Assembly: GCA_013399695.1 (NCBI GenBank) | Contig: VXAU01001336.1 | Location: forward strand, 248,001 to 312,000 | Direction: 5' to 3' | DNA from: Formicarius rufipectus | Taxonomy: Eukaryota; Chordata; Aves; Passeriformes; Formicariidae | DNA: 64,000 nt | Part shown: positions 46,610 through 58,000 of the stretch, in pieces | Layout: each line of letters starts with the position of its first letter | Numbering within the stretch: the stretch's first letter is position 1 | The notes under the pieces: generated by a model | The model's database searches: none | Told to the model about the DNA's origin: nothing | What the model saw: only the letters and a program-made list of their open reading frames with translations | Program-made: the position numbers and the translations under genes

Positions 46610-47830
46610 GGGAAGCTCTCGGAGGACAGTGGCATGCAAAATCCTACAGAATTCAGTCATCCCCACCAAAAAAAACCAACAAGCCCTAATGAGAGAGAGG
46701 TTATAAAGCGCCCAGAATTTAAGCAACTGCTTCAACAAGCCCGTGCTCCGTGTGATTCCCACAGCCTCTTGGCTCCGTGCCATGGAAGGCAGCACCACTT
46801 TGGGAATGGGCACCAAAGTCCACCCTCTCTTACTGCTCCCGACGGCTGATTGCGTGGCTCAGAGCCATGGCTTACAAGTCTGTCCAAACCCTGCACTGAG
46901 CACACAAGTACTAATCCCCCCCACAACCCCCACCCAGCTCTGCTCTGACACTCTGAGCTGGAGCAACATTCCACCAAGCAGCAAACGCTCATCAGCTCGT
47001 CGCGGGCTCCACCGGCTCCGCTCTGAGATCAGGGATCGTGTTATCTGAGAAAGCGGCCACTGATGGTCAGCCCTGCACCGAAGGCACGGATGGGCTGAAT
47101 GTTGGGTATTTTGTGGCACGTCCCAGGATTTCCTCCAGCTCCGGCTGCCACTGCGGCTGCTCGGCGTTTCTGCAGGCTGGGCCCGAGCCGGAGCACCTCG
47201 CGAGGATGAACCCCACTCACTTGTCAACAGCTTTACCCCAAAATCGTCTCTAGGAGATGTGGAGTGATGAAAAGCAGGCAAAGCCCAGGGCCCTCCCTCC
47301 TCCTGCCGCCTTCTCCACATCCTTTCCAACTCTGGCAGGCAGCGAGGCAGAGACCTGTCAGAGCCTCCCCAGTGTGGTAGCCCCCATCCTCCTATCCAGA
47401 GGTCCTCCAGAGCCCCTCCGGGCTTCTGTCCCCTCTTGCCACCATTCCACCCACTAGTCTGGCTGGAGGGGGGTCCTGGGGGACGACAAAAATGTCGAGG
47501 GCCTGAAACACCCCGGCAGGGCCGCAGGGAGGTGGGAACAGCAGGAGCGGCTCTGCTCCAGGGATGCAGCCCAGAGGGATGGGGGCCACTGGAGAAGGGG
47601 GAGAGGGTAACCCCGGCCACGCAGCTCACTGGGGGAGCCGCTGCTGCGGGTTCTGCCGGCTGGGAGGGTGGATGGAGGCCGGGCTCCGCTCCCGGCCGCC
47701 GCGGCTGCAAGGTCCCCGCGGGGCTGGGGCTGAGGCTCCCGCAACCGCCGGCTCCGGCTGCGGGCACGGAGCGGAGCCCCGGCTCCGCCGCTGGCCGGGG
47801 GTGACCGGGGGCGCCTCCGCCAGCGCCGCG

Positions 47831-47929
47831 CACACGCACGGACACACACGGACACACACGCACAGATACACACGGACACACACGCACAGATACACACGGA
47901 CACACACGCACAGATACACGCACGCAGAC
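47831..47929. repeat. 24-bp tandem repeat in the CpG island
   Basis: About three to four copies of a 24-bp unit of CACACGCACAGATACACACGG type. On the minus strand it keeps a frame open with repeated VSVRVCPC, giving a 377-codon chance frame. Confidence 0.9.
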
Positions 47930-48512
47930 ACCAGTGGAAAAAAACACGGGAGCCGCTCTGCCGGCACCGGCTTCGCGCTCAGCGTCGCGCACAGGGAAGC
48001 AGAGATTCTCCGAGGCGGCAGCACGCTCAGCCCGCGGCGGTCACACACACACACGCACCCCGCTCCCCGCAGCAGCACTCGGCGGGCACACGCACCCCCA
48101 CGCCGACACCGTGCCACGGACGCAGCTCCTGCACCCCGCTCCTCTCGCACACGAACACGCACAGCCTGGCTCCCAGCCGGCTCCCAGCTCACCAGCAACT
48201 TCTCTCGCTCCCACGCACCCGCACAGCCCGCGGGCGCACACACCCAGGGCTGGACGGGGGACGCACATCCAGAGCCGCCCCCACGGAAAAAAAATAAACA
48301 CAGAGAAACACGCGTGCACCCCGACACAGCCGCCCACCCGCAACCAGCCCACGCCGCCCGCCCTGCCCTGCCCTGCCCTACGCGGGGCTGGCCCCGCTCC
48401 ACTCCGCGCCGCACAACAAGTGGCAGCGCCGGGCGGGACCGGGGACAAGCGGGAGCCGCCCCGCTGCCCGCGGAGCCCCGCGCAGCCCGGCGCGGAGGGG
48501 AGCGGAGGGATG

Positions 48513-48792
48513 NNNNNNNNNNNNNNNNNNNNNNNNNNNNNNNNNNNNNNNNNNNNNNNNNNNNNNNNNNNNNNNNNNNNNNNNNNNNNNNNNNNNNNNN
48601 NNNNNNNNNNNNNNNNNNNNNNNNNNNNNNNNNNNNNNNNNNNNNNNNNNNNNNNNNNNNNNNNNNNNNNNNNNNNNNNNNNNNNNNNNNNNNNNNNNNN
48701 NNNNNNNNNNNNNNNNNNNNNNNNNNNNNNNNNNNNNNNNNNNNNNNNNNNNNNNNNNNNNNNNNNNNNNNNNNNNNNNNNNNNNNNNNNNN
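48513..48792. other. assembly gap (280 N)
   Basis: 280 unresolved bases in the most GC-rich part of the window. The transcription start or first exon of PCDH1 may be hidden here. Any frame that spans it is meaningless. Confidence 1.
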
Positions 48793-49300
48793 AGGCACGG
48801 CCCCTTCCACCCCCCCGCCCGCCGCTGCCTCCGCCTCTCACCACCGCCACCACGGGGAGGTGGAGCTCCGGCTCCTTATCAGATCCCGAGCCCGGCCGGG
48901 CAGCCAGGATGAGCGGGTAGCGGCTGCCGGGCAGAACCGCCTGGCTCCGGGGTCCGGCACCGCGCCCACCCCCGTGCCGTGGGGGAGTCCTCACAGTCCC
49001 CCAGACCCCCTCACCCCCGGGACCCCTCTGCCCCTCGCTCGCATACGTGTGGCTCGGGTGTCCTTTTTCACTCCGCTCTCGGTGCTCTTAATAATTAAGT
49101 CACTCATTTATTCTTCCAGACGGCGCTTCACGCCCCGCAACCCCGCCGCACGGGGACAGGGACCCGGCGGGCGCTGCACCCCGCCGTGCTGCGGGGAAGG
49201 TCCCTCCGTGGCTCACTGGGACCCCGCAGCCCCAGCAGGGCTGGCTGGTGGCAGGCTGCAAACCTCACCTCCCAGGCCAGGTGGTGGGACCCAGAGCGGC

Positions 49301-50938
49301 AGCTGTGCCCTCTCGTCACACCTCGGTGAATCATGGCTTTATTGCAGGGTGCCGGGACGCGGGAGCACCTGCGACTCCCCAAAGCACCCACGAGCTCCCT
49401 CGTCATGCCTCCACAAGCTGTGATGCCTCAGCGGCTCCTCACCCCGGGACCTCGGGTGGGCGAGCGAAGTCCCCGGGGGCTTGGGGACAGCGCATTCCAG
49501 GGACGCCCCTTCCCTGGATTCCTCCGTGTTCCTGCAAGGAGAGGCCGAGCTCCCTTGCCAGCAGGAGCTGCAGCCTGGCCCCGCCAGAGGCCTCAGCGCT
49601 CCCGCGGGGAGATGCTGGGGTGGCTCTCAGCACCCTGCGAGGCTCAGGCACCCCGTGGAGCCGCAGGGCCCCTCACCGAGCAGCTTTCCCGGGCGGTTGC
49701 AGCGCAGATTTCTCGCCAGGATGCTGGAAAGTCCTTTCCGCTTCGCTGCAGCGCGGGGATGGGAGCGCTGCTTCCCGCTGAGCTACGCCAACCTGTTGCG
49801 CAGCTCCCTTCGCCGCACACATGCTCAGCTCGGCTGCATCACTGCACCATCTAGAGGCTGCGGCCGCCTGGTCGGCGGAGCCTGGCTCCATCTCAGCCCA
49901 AATCACCTCGCTTTTCCACCAAATTGCATTACTTGTTTTCTTTTTTTTTATTTTTTTTCCCCCGAATCGCCCCGGTTTTTTTCCCTGGCAACAAGGGAGC
50001 TCAACCCTTGTTAAGGCTTTGTCTCGCTGAGCAGAAAAGAGGGGCTGGAGAATCACCCCCTCAGGGTGGAAAACCCAGCTCTCCTCACAGACTTTCTGCT
50101 CCTGCAGGGATGTCTGCTTCTCCATCCCCGTGTTGTTTTTTTTTTTTTCAGAGTGTCAATTCTCACAAAGCCAATTTAGCAGAAGATGTGAAGTGAGAAC
50201 CAGGGGAAGGTCAAAGCCCACCTTTGGGGCAGGGAAAGGAGCTGTGGGGTTTGTCAGGGTTTGCCCTGCTGATGCAGAGTGAGCTGGGGATCGGGGCAGG
50301 GAGAGGCAATTAAATTCCCTGGAGACAGCATGAGATTTGATGTGTCAGTCACTGGCAACACTCCTCGGAGGGACAGAGAGCTGGAGCAACAGGAACTGGG
50401 GGAGTGACCCTGCGGATCTAACGCTGCCGGTGGAGAGAGGATGGTAAACTTTAGAGATTGCTGGGGACCAAAGGTTTCTATTTCACAAGAGTCATGGGGG
50501 CAGTCGATAGGCAGCTGTTCAGGGAGTGCCCGGGGAGCTGAGCATGCACAGGATCACTGGATGCTGCCTATTTGTGGGACACCAGTGCCTGCCACCTTTA
50601 GCTGCTTATGTTTCTGAGGGGCAGATCAAAAAGTGGGGGCAAAAGTGTCCTGGCATGAGGAACCTCCTCTCTGCAGCCCAAAGGAGCTGCCTGGCAGAGC
50701 CCTCTGCAGTGCCAGCAGCACCTAGTTGCCTGGGGAGCTGGTGGGATGCTGTGGACAAGCCACTGGTGGCCTGACAACCAAGCACTGCTGTGTCTGTCTC
50801 TACTTCCTCCTCCACCCTGCTGCCTTTGAAAAAAGCTGGGCTCCTCCCAGAGTGCCAGAGTGCTCCTTGCCCTGTGACAGCACAAAAAGCCTGATATAGG
50901 CTTTGGCATTTCCTGTACTTGCTTCTCCTGGGTGTTAT
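49301..50938. other. upstream flank, no gene seen
   Basis: GC-rich shoulder of the CpG island to about 49900, then a T-rich tract (49938-49985) with TTATTTTTTTTCCCCC, then mixed sequence. Overlapping long plus-strand frames at 49248-50014 come from the CpG-rich composition. No splice-flanked exon or domain is recognised. Confidence 0.5.
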
Positions 50939-51170
50939 CATAGAATCACAGAATGGTTTGGGTTGGACGCAACATTAAAAGCTATCTCATTCCAAGACCC
51001 CGCCATGGGCAGGGACATCTTCCACCAGCCCAGGTTGCTCTAAGCCCTATCTAACCTGGTCTTGGACACTTCCAGGGATGGAGCATCCACAGCTTCTCTG
51101 GGCAGCCTGTGCCAGAGCCTCACCACCCTCACAGCAAAGAATTTCTTCCTAATATGTAACAGTCACAGTA
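50939..51170 (-). mobile_element. CR1 LINE 3' fragment
   Basis: ATAGAATCACAGAATGGTTT starts it. Then come CCGCCATGGGCAGGGACATC, CACTTCCAGGGATGGAGCAT, CTTCTCTGGGCAGCCTGTGC and AATTTCTTCCTAATATG. Minus-oriented, about 230 bp. It is the first CR1 upstream of the promoter region. Confidence 0.95.
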
Positions 51171-52315
51171 TGAGTCACCCATCCTCACCTTGTCTTCACC
51201 ATTTCCCAGAAAGCAGAGGCAGTCTGAACAACAAGAAACCATCAAACTGCATATTTGTCTGCAGAGTTATTTCATGAGACCCTCTAGACCCTTCCCACCT
51301 GCTTGTCCTGGTGCTGGCAGTGCCACCATCCCTGCTAGAGGCTCTGCCTTGCCCCGTGCCGTGGGTACCCCGTGCTGGGATGCTCTGGCATCACACAGAG
51401 ACAGCAGCTCTGTGGTGCCAGTGGGGCCTTGTCAGAAGAACAAAGCCTGCAAGGGGAGAGCATCCAGCTAAATCTCTGGGAAAGCAAGAAGAAAGGGAAA
51501 CACGGAGAGCAAATGAACCTTACAAGTGAATAAATACCCCCTCCCCAACACATGCACACAGCAACCTGGCTGCCGTCTGCTGCAAGGAGTTCAAAGGCTC
51601 CTCTGTTCTCTCTCTCATCAGCTCTGGGCTCCGCAGGAGAAGCAGCAGCTCGGATTTGGGCAGCAAATGCTAATAACACAGATGTTCTGACAATTCGCTT
51701 GTTTCTACAATTAAAAACAAAAAGATCCTCAAAACCCAAATGCAAGGAAATGAGCACATGAAAGAACTTCTCCTCCGCACGCCTCCCGCGTCAGGAAGGG
51801 CTGCGGGTTTGCGGGGGAAGGAGCTGGGTGGGTTCAGCCCTATCCGGAGCGTGAGTGGGATGCTGAGGGAGCAGCACATCCTTCGGACCACGGAGATGCT
51901 CTGGCCATGGGGTATGGGCAGCCAAGCCCCTGCCGGGATTGATGGAGGGGCTGGAGGGCTCAGATGTTCGCTGCCTGTCTTGCCTGTGGGACGCTCGCTG
52001 CCGAATTATTGGGAGATTGTTTTTATTACTGTTTTAACTCTTTTTTTAACCTTGTTTTTCTCTTGGCTGCTCTTTCACTCACTCATTAATTTTGGTATTT
52101 TTCTCACGGTATATAACCCCTGTCACGGCTGCCATGGCAACAGAAGGGAATGTGCTCAGTGCTGAAATATCCTCTCAAAAATAACAAAAATAAGACAACA
52201 GAGGCAGCTTCTGTGGGCTGCTGCAAATGCAGATCTGGCCCGGCTTTGTGGTGACGGAGGATGAAAGATCCTGCAAGCCAGGGAAGCCCCTGAGCTCTGG
52301 TCCTCCCACAGCACT
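51171..52315. other. upstream flank, no gene seen
   Basis: Mixed sequence, becoming T-rich and repeat-free around 51990-52130. No exon or repeat is recognised apart from the motif pair at 52110-52141. Confidence 0.45.
52110..52141 (+). promoter_or_regulatory. TATA-like box next to an RFX X-box-like palindrome
   Basis: TATATAA at 52110-52116 is followed 11 bp on by GCTGCCATGGCAAC (52128-52141), one base away from the palindromic RFX X-box consensus GTTGCCATGGCAAC. The pair is preceded by ~100 bp of T-rich, repeat-free sequence. It could be a distal element or cryptic promoter. No adjacent gene is visible on the plus strand. Confidence 0.3.
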
Positions 52316-53118
52316 CGGCCCACCTCACATCCCAGGGCCACATGGGCTCCACCACCACCAGGCTGGAAGCTCCTCCTGGGATCGATCCTTGATGATGAGC
52401 ATCTCAGACCTTTCCTCCAGCCTTGAAGGCTCATCCTCTTCCTCAGGGACCACCACCCCTTGTCCCTCAGGGCTGCATGGGCTCACCATTGCCCTACTGA
52501 AAGCTTTTCCTGTGATGGACACTGGGGCTGAGCACCTCAGGCCGTCTTGTTGAGCCTTGAAAACTCCTCTGCTTCCTCAGGGACCACTGTCACCTGTTCT
52601 TCAGGACCCCATAGGCGCACTGTTACCACACTGGAAGCTCCTCCTGGGATGGACATTGGAGATGAGCATCACACGCTCCTCGTCCATCCTTGAAAGCTCA
52701 TCCTCTTCCTCAGGGACCTTCATCCCTTGTCCCTCTGGGCCACACGGCTCCACCATTGCCACACTGGAACTCCTTCTAGGATGGATCCTTGGCCATGAGC
52801 ATCTGAGACCTCTTCACCCACCCTTGTCACCACTACCATCCCTTGTCCCTCAGGGCTAAACAGGCCCTGCTGTTCACTGCCACTGGAAGCTCCTCCTAGG
52901 ATGGGCATTTGAGACTTGAGCATCTCCAACCTCCTAGTCCAGCCTTGAAAGCTCATACCCTTCCTCAGGGACCACTATCCATTGTCCCTCAGGACCACGT
53001 GGGCTCCACCATTGCTGTGCTGGAGACTTCTTCTGGGATGGCCATTTGAGGCTGAGCATCTCAGACCTTCTCATCCAGACTTCAAGTCTCATCCCCTTCC
53101 TCAGGGACCACCATTCCC
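52316..53118. repeat. ~133-bp tandem array, six copies
   Basis: The phrase GAGCATCTCAGACC and variants recurs at about 52398, 52531, 52664, 52797, 52918 and 53054, giving a period of 131-136 bp with one shortened unit. Each unit also has CTGGAAGCTCCTCCTGGGAT, CCTTGAAAGCTCATCCTC, TTCCTCAGGGACCACCA and TTGTCCCTCAGGG. The period is not a multiple of three and frames break, so it is not a protein repeat. Confidence 0.92.
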
Positions 53119-53329
53119 AAAATAACGAGGAGGAAAAGTGAGTATAGGCTTGGAGAAGATGGTGAAGCTATTGCTCAGGGGGCTTTGCTGGTCGCTGGTG
53201 GGTTTTAGGTCCACAGATGGATCCCTGGGTCAAGGTGATGGTGATGTGATGTCCCCAGGCTCAGGAGCTGGAGCCAGCGTGGTGGCACAGACAGCAGGGC
53301 TTGTCACACAAACCTGTTGTCTCTCCCTG

Positions 53330-54370
53330 ACAGATTCCCGGGCTGGTTGAGAAAGGCAATTGTGTTGATACAGCACACTCGGATCTCTCCGAGGCATTTG
53401 ACTTACTTCCACCTGACATTTTGATTAAAACTTGCATTATAAGGAATTAACAGGGCACATATTAGATGGATTAAAAATGCTTCCCTGGCAGATCTCAGAG
53501 GTAGCTGCTAATGGGGAGATATCAGTAAGTAGCACTATTTCCACCTCCCTCCCCTGGGGCCCTGCTCTTCGTCCACTGCTATTAAACATTTTTATCAATG
53601 ATGGAGATGAAGATATGAAATCTTTGCTAGTAAAGCTTGAAAATGACACCAGAGTGATGAGATAGAAAGGGAAGAGGATGGTTTCGCTCTGAAACAGCTC
53701 GTTGAATGGTCAGGGTGTATTTGAATGCAGATAAACACGGGAATATATCTAGAAATAAAGTTTGGATTTTAAGCCTGCAGGCCAGATCTTGGAAAGCAAT
53801 GACTAGGCATGTCTATGCAGGCTGGAGATAGAAACGTTGGCTGATAACCAATAACCAGAGGAGCTCATTTAAAGCCCTCCCAGGAATATCTGCCTCGTCC
53901 AGTGATACAGATTTGTCCATGGAAGAGTAACTGGGGTCAGTGTGAACAGATGCCCCAAAAAGCACCTGGTGTGCCTCTCTCGGTGGGGCCTGAAAGGGGA
54001 AACACTGGTTTTGGCACTTACACCCAGGGGTTGCCAGGAAAATACCAGGAGAGCTTGAAGGAGCACCACAGACCCAATCACAGGCTGGAAAGCTTGCTAA
54101 GAAGTGTGTTATCAGATGATCTGAATACCTGTCCTCCCACGTGGAAAAGATAGTGGGAGACCCTGGAATCCCACAGCAAGGTGCAACAAGAGGGCTGGAG
54201 CTGAAGAGAGGCAGATTCAGCCTTGAATTGAAATCCAGTATCCCAGTTGTGAAAGCATTTGAAGGCTGGAAGAGCTTTTCTAAGGGAGAGGATGGGCTCA
54301 CAGCATTGCTGCAGCTTTTGTCAAGAGATTAGATCTCTCTTTAAAAAAAGAAACCATTTAATCCAGCGTC
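53330..54370 (+). mobile_element. ancient CR1-type LINE remnant (RT end and 3' part)
   Basis: Plus-oriented and strongly decayed. A frame at 53550-53650 gives PLLLNIFINDGDEDMKSLLV, matching the CR1 RT block (LFNIFINDLDD). Before it comes AGATGGATTAAAAA (canonical RWIKNWL region). Past 54180 the sequence resembles the C-terminal/3' part of the same family: GAGGCAGATTCAGCCTTGAA, GTGAAAGCATTTGAAGGCTGG and a final TCAAGAGATTAGATC. Inactive. Confidence 0.8.
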
Positions 54371-54957
54371 TGGAAGCAACTCTGAGGCTGAGGCAGAATG
54401 GGCCAGGGTGAATGACCTGCCCTGGTCCAATCCTCCACCTCATCCCTTCCCTTCACAGGCCGCTGGGAACAGATTGTCTGCAGTGCCCTGCAATTATTCA
54501 AGCAATGATTAATCAATCTCTTGCCTCAGGGTTCAGACAGACCTGTGCAGAGAGCAGGAAGGTTTCTTCCATCTCCACCCACCCTCTGCAGTACCAGAGA
54601 TTCTCTTCAAGAAGAAGCAGCTGAGCCCCAAAAATGAAACCCTGATGGCAGATTGAGATTTGGTGCTCAGTGCCCAAACTGATCTTGGGATTCAGACTTC
54701 AGAGGAGCTTCCCAGGGACTGTCTGAAGCCCATGGGATGCTCAGCTTCCCCAGACTGTGAGTCACCCCCAGGAGTAGCTCCTGCTGTTCCCAGTACTGTG
54801 TCCATGCCTGACACTTGGGCTGTGACAGCCTCCCTCCCATCCCCTGCCTCTGGCACTCTCTTTATTCCCTTAAATATTCACCTTCTTGTTCATGGGGCTT
54901 AGCACAGGGGATCCTGGGTAGGAAGCTGTGAGTGTTGCTGTGCATGGGCTGTGAGGT

Positions 54958-55080
54958 CATAGAATCACAGAATCACAGAGTTGTTTGGGTTGGAAGTGAC
55001 CTTAAAGCCCATCTCATTCCAAACCCCTGCCATGGGCAGAGATGCCACCCACTAGATCAGGTCATTTGGGTCCGCTGGTC
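54958..55080 (-). mobile_element. CR1 LINE 3' fragment, very short
   Basis: CATAGAATCACAGAATCACA (two terminal octamer-like units), then GGTTGGAAGTGACCTTAAAG, then CCTGCCATGGGCAGAGATGC and CCACTAGATCAGG, after which CR1 similarity is lost. About 120 bp. Confidence 0.92.
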
Positions 55081-58000
55081 CCCAATTTGGGCACCCCATA
55101 GCCTGGCAAGGTGCAGGTTTGGAACAGCACCCTGGCCAGGACACTGAGGGTTCATGTGCTGTCAGTGCTGGAGCTGCTGCAGGTCTGGCAGAGCTGGCCC
55201 AAAGGGAGGAGAGGCTGGAGAGGAGCAGGAAGAGGTAAGCTCTGAGGAAGCCCATCTTTGCAAGGAATGAGCTGAATCTATCACATCACTGCTGCTTTCT
55301 GGCCTCACCTCCTCTGGGGATCTGCTTTTCATAGCTTGGAAAGGAGAATTGCACCCATTTCCTGCTTTTGTTAGGGTCCAATGGCCTCCTGCTTGCAAAT
55401 CCTCCTCCAGCTGCTGCTGGGAGATGGTCCAACCCTGGACACAAGCAAGCAAGCACCGGTGGAGGGAGATTTCCATATCCTCACAGCAGGAGCTGGAGGA
55501 GCAGCCGTGACCTCTCAACACAAGATCCTGCAGTCTAAGGGAGGCAGGAGGAAACTCAGGGAGAGGAGACTGGATCAGACCTGCCCTGCCCAGCATGACT
55601 GACATGGGGACAGGTCACACAGCAGCAAAATCCTCGGCTCAGGCTGTGACTTGCCCGTGGAGGCTGGGCTGGGCAGGCAGGAGCTGCTCTGGGTATGGAG
55701 AAAGGGAGAGTCTGGGCTTCCCTCCTCCTTGCTCCTGGGAGGACAGACACAAATCGGGGAGCTGAGTTCTGTGGGGCTCGGGTGGCACCTTGGGGATGGC
55801 ACCATGGCAGGTGTTGTGGAGAGGGCAGGCAGAGCGTGCACATGGACACCAGAGGATGGAGAGCTCAGGCTCAGCATGGGTTTGGCAGGAGATGGCAGAG
55901 GCAGACTGAGAGGGAGCCCAAGGCAAGGTTAGTGGATGGAGACAGCAAAGGAGAAGGGAGGTGGAGGTTGGAGGAACCCCAAGGTGCCATGAGCATCAGC
56001 AGGAAAGAAACAGGATCCCTGTGGGCACGCAGGGAACAGGCAGCCCTGGCACTGGGATCTCATGGGTGGGGAGGGCAGGGAGTGCACTGAGGCCGTGTCT
56101 CGGTCTCTGGTGAGAGGTCAGCGTGCTGCCTGTGGCATTTGGCAGAGGTCTGGGGCCAGCGAGGGGCTGGGGTGGGAGGTGGTGGCAGTGATGGACCTGT
56201 GTGACCTTTTCAGGGTCTGGGATGGAGGTCAGAGGGTTTTGTTTGCTCTGAGAGGATGATTCTGCCCCTTTATCTCTGCTCTGTGTTTGCTCTGCAATAT
56301 CCTCAAGCCAACACTCTTTCAGGGCAAAATCCAGACACTGAGGCGAGACTCCAAGGGGAATGCAGTGCTAAACAGGTGGCAGACAGGCTGAGATCTGTGG
56401 AAAAGGCCAACCAAGAGCCTCTCACAGGGGATGCACTGCCCAACATGCCTGGCCACAGTGGCCCTGATCAGATACAGCACATCCTAGGGAGAGAATGAGC
56501 CTCAGCTGGAATGTTTGGAGGGCTGGAGTGAGGGCTCCTTGTATTGAGATCTTCGCTTGGGAAAGGGGCATTCCAGGATGATGGATGTGGCAGAGCACCC
56601 GTGCTGGTGTGGGGGTCAGCAGGACCTGGGGTGCAGTGGGATGGGATGTATGTGCTGAGCATCTTTCCCTGCTTGTGCCCAGGTACCAGGATGATGGGCA
56701 CACTGCTGGCACAGAGCACACAGCTCATCCTGCTTCCCCTTGTGCTTGAGCATCACTGCCCCAGGCTGGATCCAATATGCACCTTCACTGCTCCTGGTCC
56801 TTAACAAAGTCCTTCTGTTCCCAAAGCCCAGGAGCCACCCTGACCCATGAAAGAGGCAGGGAGAGGTGGCAGGGCTGCATGGGCAGGGTGGTAAGGAGCT
56901 TTGGGGCAGGTTCCTGAGGAACTGGGAGCAATATGTGTCTGGAAAGAGCAGACTTTGCCCATCCAATGTAAACAAACAGCATCGATTGCTCCGAAGCAAC
57001 AACTGACTCAGCCATCCATTTCTCCCCCTAACAGATACAACCTGCAGGGCCCTGAACTTTTGTACATTTATTTTAGGACAAAAGCATTAAAGGAAAAATA
57101 CCAAACAACAAATAATCTATATGCACACTCACTTCCCAGGCTATCTCTGCTCCCCAGGGCAGGCTGACAGGTACAGATCACGTGTCTGTCACCAAACCTG
57201 CAGCAAAATTGTCTCTGGCCCCACCACATCTACCCTTCATCCAGCATCCCAAACCAGAGCAGTGTGGGTGGATTCCTCCAGGAGGGAAAGTTTACCTCAG
57301 ACTTCTTAGCTGCACAGGCCCTTGAATTTATTTTTCCCCTCCAGATGGATCCTGTGGGTCCTGGGGACTTGAGGATTTGAGCAGCCCCTTACAGTGCAGG
57401 GTGTTCTTTGAACATCTCCAGCATCTCCACATAATCCTCTAACACGTTTCTCTGTTGGTTGCCTTTCATGCCACACAATTCCCAGCGTGCAGCCAGTCAG
57501 GAATGAGTTAGAAAAGCTCTGTGTTGGAGGTTTCTGCATGAGGGGAAGGTTCCAGCCTGGAGGGTGGCTCCTTTGGCCAAAGTGCCCAGCTTGGGGGAGC
57601 CCCAAGCCCTCTGCCCTGGCCCAGGGCTCACCAGCAGCCTGGTCTCACCAGGAGCTCCAGCTTCAGCAGCGATTGCTCACACTTGCAAACAGCCTTATTT
57701 CATCTCCAGAGGAAACTCTTCAAAGCCACCCAAGCACTTTGATTTCAGAAAGGTTTTCATTCCTGTGAAGATAAGAAAAGCTCCCTTGGCACGGTGCAAG
57801 GGCCCCAGAGAGGGATTGCAGCCCACATGCCTGTGAGCCTGTCAGCGAGGGGCTGAGAGAGCAGGGCAGGCAAACCAGTCTGTGGCCACCACCACCAGCA
57901 GCATCACTGGTGGCCTGGCACAGGACAGGAGCTGGGATCAGGCTCTGCCCTGTGCCAGGGGTGACCCAGGGACTGGCTGTCTGAGCCCCTGGGAAACGGG

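Larger units (their letters stand above)
42940..47560 (-). other. PCDH1: PCDH1 intron 1 (5' UTR intron), no gene seen
   Basis: From the acceptor next to exon 2 up towards the CpG island. It contains a ~60-bp minisatellite with an embedded (CATC)n, a GT/CG-rich stretch, a short GGA run and a small palindrome, each listed separately. There is no CR1 copy. Long plus-strand frames (for example 43321-44613) arise from the tandem repeat and have no domain. Confidence 0.65.
20936..49000 (-). other. PCDH1: PCDH1 locus (partial): protocadherin-1, delta-1 family
   Basis: Three coding exons read right to left: 42922-42125, 40559-38367 and 21155-20936. A probable non-coding first exon lies in the CpG island near 48-49 kb. 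The product is a single-pass cell-surface adhesion protein with seven cadherin repeats, which in mammals mediates calcium-dependent homophilic adhesion at epithelial and endothelial junctions. Identity rests on near-continuous agreement with mammalian PCDH1, including EC1 (RVVYKVPEEQPPNTLIGSL) and the delta-1 CM1, CM2 and CM3 motifs. Two 3' ends are predicted: read-through with stop at 38289, or splicing to exon 4. The right boundary is approximate because the promoter region has a gap. The left end is outside the window. Confidence 0.9.
47560..49300 (-). promoter_or_regulatory. PCDH1: CpG island: probable PCDH1 promoter and first exon
   Basis: A sharp rise in GC and CpG on both sides of the assembly gap (for example GCGCCGCGCAC, CCCGCGGCGG, CCGGCCGGGC). 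It is the only CpG island in the window and lies 5' of PCDH1 exon 2 on the minus strand, where a non-coding first exon is expected. GTGAGC-type donor candidates on the minus strand sit near 48190 and 48836, but none can be chosen. An AT-rich TTAATAATTAAGTCACTCAT segment at 49088-49107 flanks the island. Confidence 0.65.

Noticed and set aside
46859..47992. 377-codon minus-strand frame with repeated VSVRVCPC
   Set aside because: Kept open by the 24-bp repeat and GC-rich sequence. Could overlap a 5' UTR but shows no protein family.
47564..49423. Very long frames spanning the N gap on both strands
   Set aside because: They pass through 280 unresolved bases, and the rest is CpG-island composition.
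52227..52956. 100-codon frames in the 52-53 kb array considered as a repeat protein
   Set aside because: The ~133-bp period is not a multiple of three and copies lie in different frames.
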